Below, piece by piece: positions 6,488 to 7,068 of a stretch of DNA of 7,068 nt. The notes beneath the pieces are model-generated. The model saw only the letters and a list, made by a program, of their open reading frames with translations, was not told the DNA's origin and did no database searches. Source of the DNA: Thermotogae bacterium (GTDB lineage: Bacteria > Thermotogota > Thermotogae > Petrotogales > Kosmotogaceae); assembly GCA_003643975.1 (NCBI GenBank), contig QNAR01000087.1, forward strand, positions 1 through 7,068, in the 5' to 3' direction. Each line of letters starts with the position of its first letter. The stretch's first letter is position 1. Both the position numbers and the translations under genes were made by a program.

Positions 6488-6741
6488 AAAAAGGAATGAC
6501 CCAAAAAGAACTATCCGAAAAGATAGGAAGAAATCCCGGTTATATATCAGCCGTAGAACGCGGGAAATTTCTTCCACCCTTTCAAATTGCGGACGAGCTT
6601 GCGTTGATCCTTGGCCTTCCGGTAGAAATAGCTTTTCCCGAATACACCAGGAAATCGTTGTTGCCAAAGTGGTCAGAATTAATGTATTTGAAATCTCTCG
6701 GTGTAGACGTGTCAGCGTATAATGTGCTTCTTGTATTGTGA
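6460..6741 (+). CDS. Small XRE-family HTH transcriptional regulator (second of a pair), GTG start
   Basis: This is a 93-aa single-domain Cro/C1-type HTH protein. The start is GTG 6460, chosen because AGGAGG at 6446-6451 is well placed and because residues 2-8 complete helix 1. Helix 2 is TQKELSEKIG (14-23) and the recognition helix is about NPGYISAVERGK (25-36). The protein then aligns with its neighbour residue for residue: F41, A44, D45, A48, PVE (54-56) and FPE (59-61) fall at the same numbers in both proteins, after a single one-residue gap. The C-terminal tail (about 63-93) is different and more hydrophobic (SELMYLKSLGVDVSAYNVLLVL) and may serve dimerisation or ligand sensing. It is almost certainly a diverged tandem paralogue of the first gene, co-transcribed and translationally coupled with it. 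No clear terminator follows. Confidence 0.87.
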   Translation: MELLVYARMKKGMTQKELSEKIGRNPGYISAVERGKFLPPFQIADELALILGLPVEIAFPEYTRKSLLPKWSELMYLKSLGVDVSAYNVLLVL

Positions 6742-6803
6742 AACGAGGTCCAGTTTTTTTAGAAACGTTGTGCGTTGTTGGTTGTGCCAAAACATATTAA
6801 GTG
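6742..6803. other. Intergenic stretch after the XRE pair
   Basis: No gene or RNA is visible here. There is a run of seven T (6754-6760), but the preceding bases form no stable hairpin, so I do not call a terminator. GAAACG occurs twice, just before and just after this T-run. Confidence 0.5.
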
Positions 6804-6829
6804 CCGAGTTGCGTGATTCGAGTAGCGAG
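6804..6829 (+). repeat. Long-range direct repeat inside the heptad tract, copy 1
   Basis: This 26-bp block matches 6995-7020 at 23 of 26 positions, both containing CGTGATTCGAGT. The copies are 191 bp apart and frame the heptad tract, which suggests growth by block duplication as well as single heptads. Confidence 0.75.
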
Positions 6830-6994
6830 TCACGAGAATAAAAAGCTGAATAACGAGAGTCCGAGATCCGAGAGCCGAGATGTCGAGAAGCGAGATTAAG
6901 AACCGAGTTGCGAGTCATGAGTAACGAGAGCTAAAAAGCAAAAGAACCGAGTTATGAGTGATGAATTATGAGTTATGAGTTAAATAGCCGAGGA

Positions 6995-7020
6995 CCGAGT
7001 TACGTGATTCGAGTTGCGAA
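6995..7020 (+). repeat. Long-range direct repeat inside the heptad tract, copy 2
   Basis: This is the second copy of the 26-bp block at 6804-6829. The three differences fall in the variable bases of the heptads and at the last position. Confidence 0.75.
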
Positions 7021-7050
7021 AGAGAAAACATCTAAACCTGAGTTCTAATC

Positions 7051-7065
7051 AACTGCGTAGCAGTT
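7051..7065. repeat. Small perfect hairpin at the right edge
   Basis: AACTGC (7051-7056), GTA, GCAGTT (7060-7065) is a perfect 6-bp inverted repeat with a 3-nt loop. No T-run is visible on either strand inside the window, so it is not called a terminator. It may be the start of another palindromic repeat element cut by the window end. Confidence 0.5.
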
Positions 7066-7068
7066 CAA

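Larger units (their letters stand above)
6804..7024. repeat. Degenerate tandem heptad repeat tract (consensus about C-G-A-G-T-N-N)
   Basis: About 26 GAG-like trinucleotides (GAG, sometimes GTG or GAA) recur mostly every 7 nt. Positions are 6806, 6813, 6820, 6827, 6834, 6848, 6855, 6863, 6870, 6877, 6885, 6892, 6905, 6912, 6919, 6926, 6949, 6956, 6963, 6970, 6977, 6990, 6997, 7004, 7011 and 7018. GAG is usually preceded by C or T and often followed by T. Register slips of about one base and three A-rich interruptions (near 6837-6846, 6929-6944 and 6981-6987, each with an AAA-rich core ending in GC) break the tract. The + strand is full of stops and 7 is not a multiple of 3, so it is not coding. 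Open frames on the other strand here are by-products of the repeat. Confidence 0.85.

Noticed and set aside
6740..6760. Terminator for the XRE pair
   Set aside because: There is a run of seven T, but the bases before it form no stable stem.
6410..6790. 126-codon open frame on the minus strand opposite the XRE genes
   Set aside because: It lies antisense to two well-supported HTH genes, has no recognisable domain, and is most simply a shadow of their codons.
6712..6918. Open frame on the minus strand across the left half of the heptad tract
   Set aside because: Its Ser/Arg/Asn-rich product follows from the heptads, it overlaps the end of an XRE gene, and it has no recognisable domain or ribosome binding site.
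6804..7024. CRISPR array
   Set aside because: The repeating unit is only 7 nt, degenerate and without unique spacers of regular size.

Overview
The window looks like a chromosomal segment from a low-to-mid GC anaerobic bacterium, most likely of the Thermotogota (a Kosmotoga/Mesotoga-like lineage is my best guess). The reasons are a TrmI-CtpA gene pair that I recall from Thermotogales (from memory, not checked), AGA/AGG-dominated arginine codons in most genes, tightly packed co-directional genes, and a degenerate 7-bp GAG-rich repeat tract of a kind I associate with that group. The taxonomic call is inference; the gene calls rest on visible motifs.

Layout, all on the + strand. (1) Positions 2-2074: the C-terminal end of a TrmI-type tRNA m1A58 methyltransferase overlaps a membrane-anchored S41 (CtpA-type) protease by 4 nt. 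One base after the protease comes an unrecognised single-pass membrane protein with unusual arginine codon use. (2) Positions 2075-2230: a 156-bp gap with a possible promoter whose -10 box lies in a perfect 7+1+7 palindrome. (3) Positions 2231-5898: an 802-aa RND/MMPL exporter, a DUF3307-like membrane protein and a PPP-family metallophosphatase, with adjacent or overlapping ends, so probably one transcript. The phosphatase may really start at a CTG that overlaps the preceding TGA. (4) Positions 5895-6139: a near-consensus extended -10 promoter that contains the phosphatase stop codon, then tRNA-Ser(GCU), tRNA-Arg(GCG) and a strong intrinsic terminator. (5) Positions 6140-6741: a regulatory region with two palindromes, followed by two overlapping tandem XRE-family HTH genes that align with each other almost without gaps. 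(6) Positions 6742-7068: no gene; a roughly 215-bp tract of degenerate heptads (about 26 units) and a small hairpin at the right edge.

The two protein operons are envelope-oriented (protease, single-pass protein, exporter, polytopic membrane protein), with the phosphatase as a possible cytosolic partner. The XRE pair with its two palindromes looks like a compact self-regulating unit. I see no transposase, integrase, CRISPR array or known defence cassette. The features that stand out most are the heptad tract, the XRE pair with its paired palindromes, and the tRNA promoter built over a stop codon.
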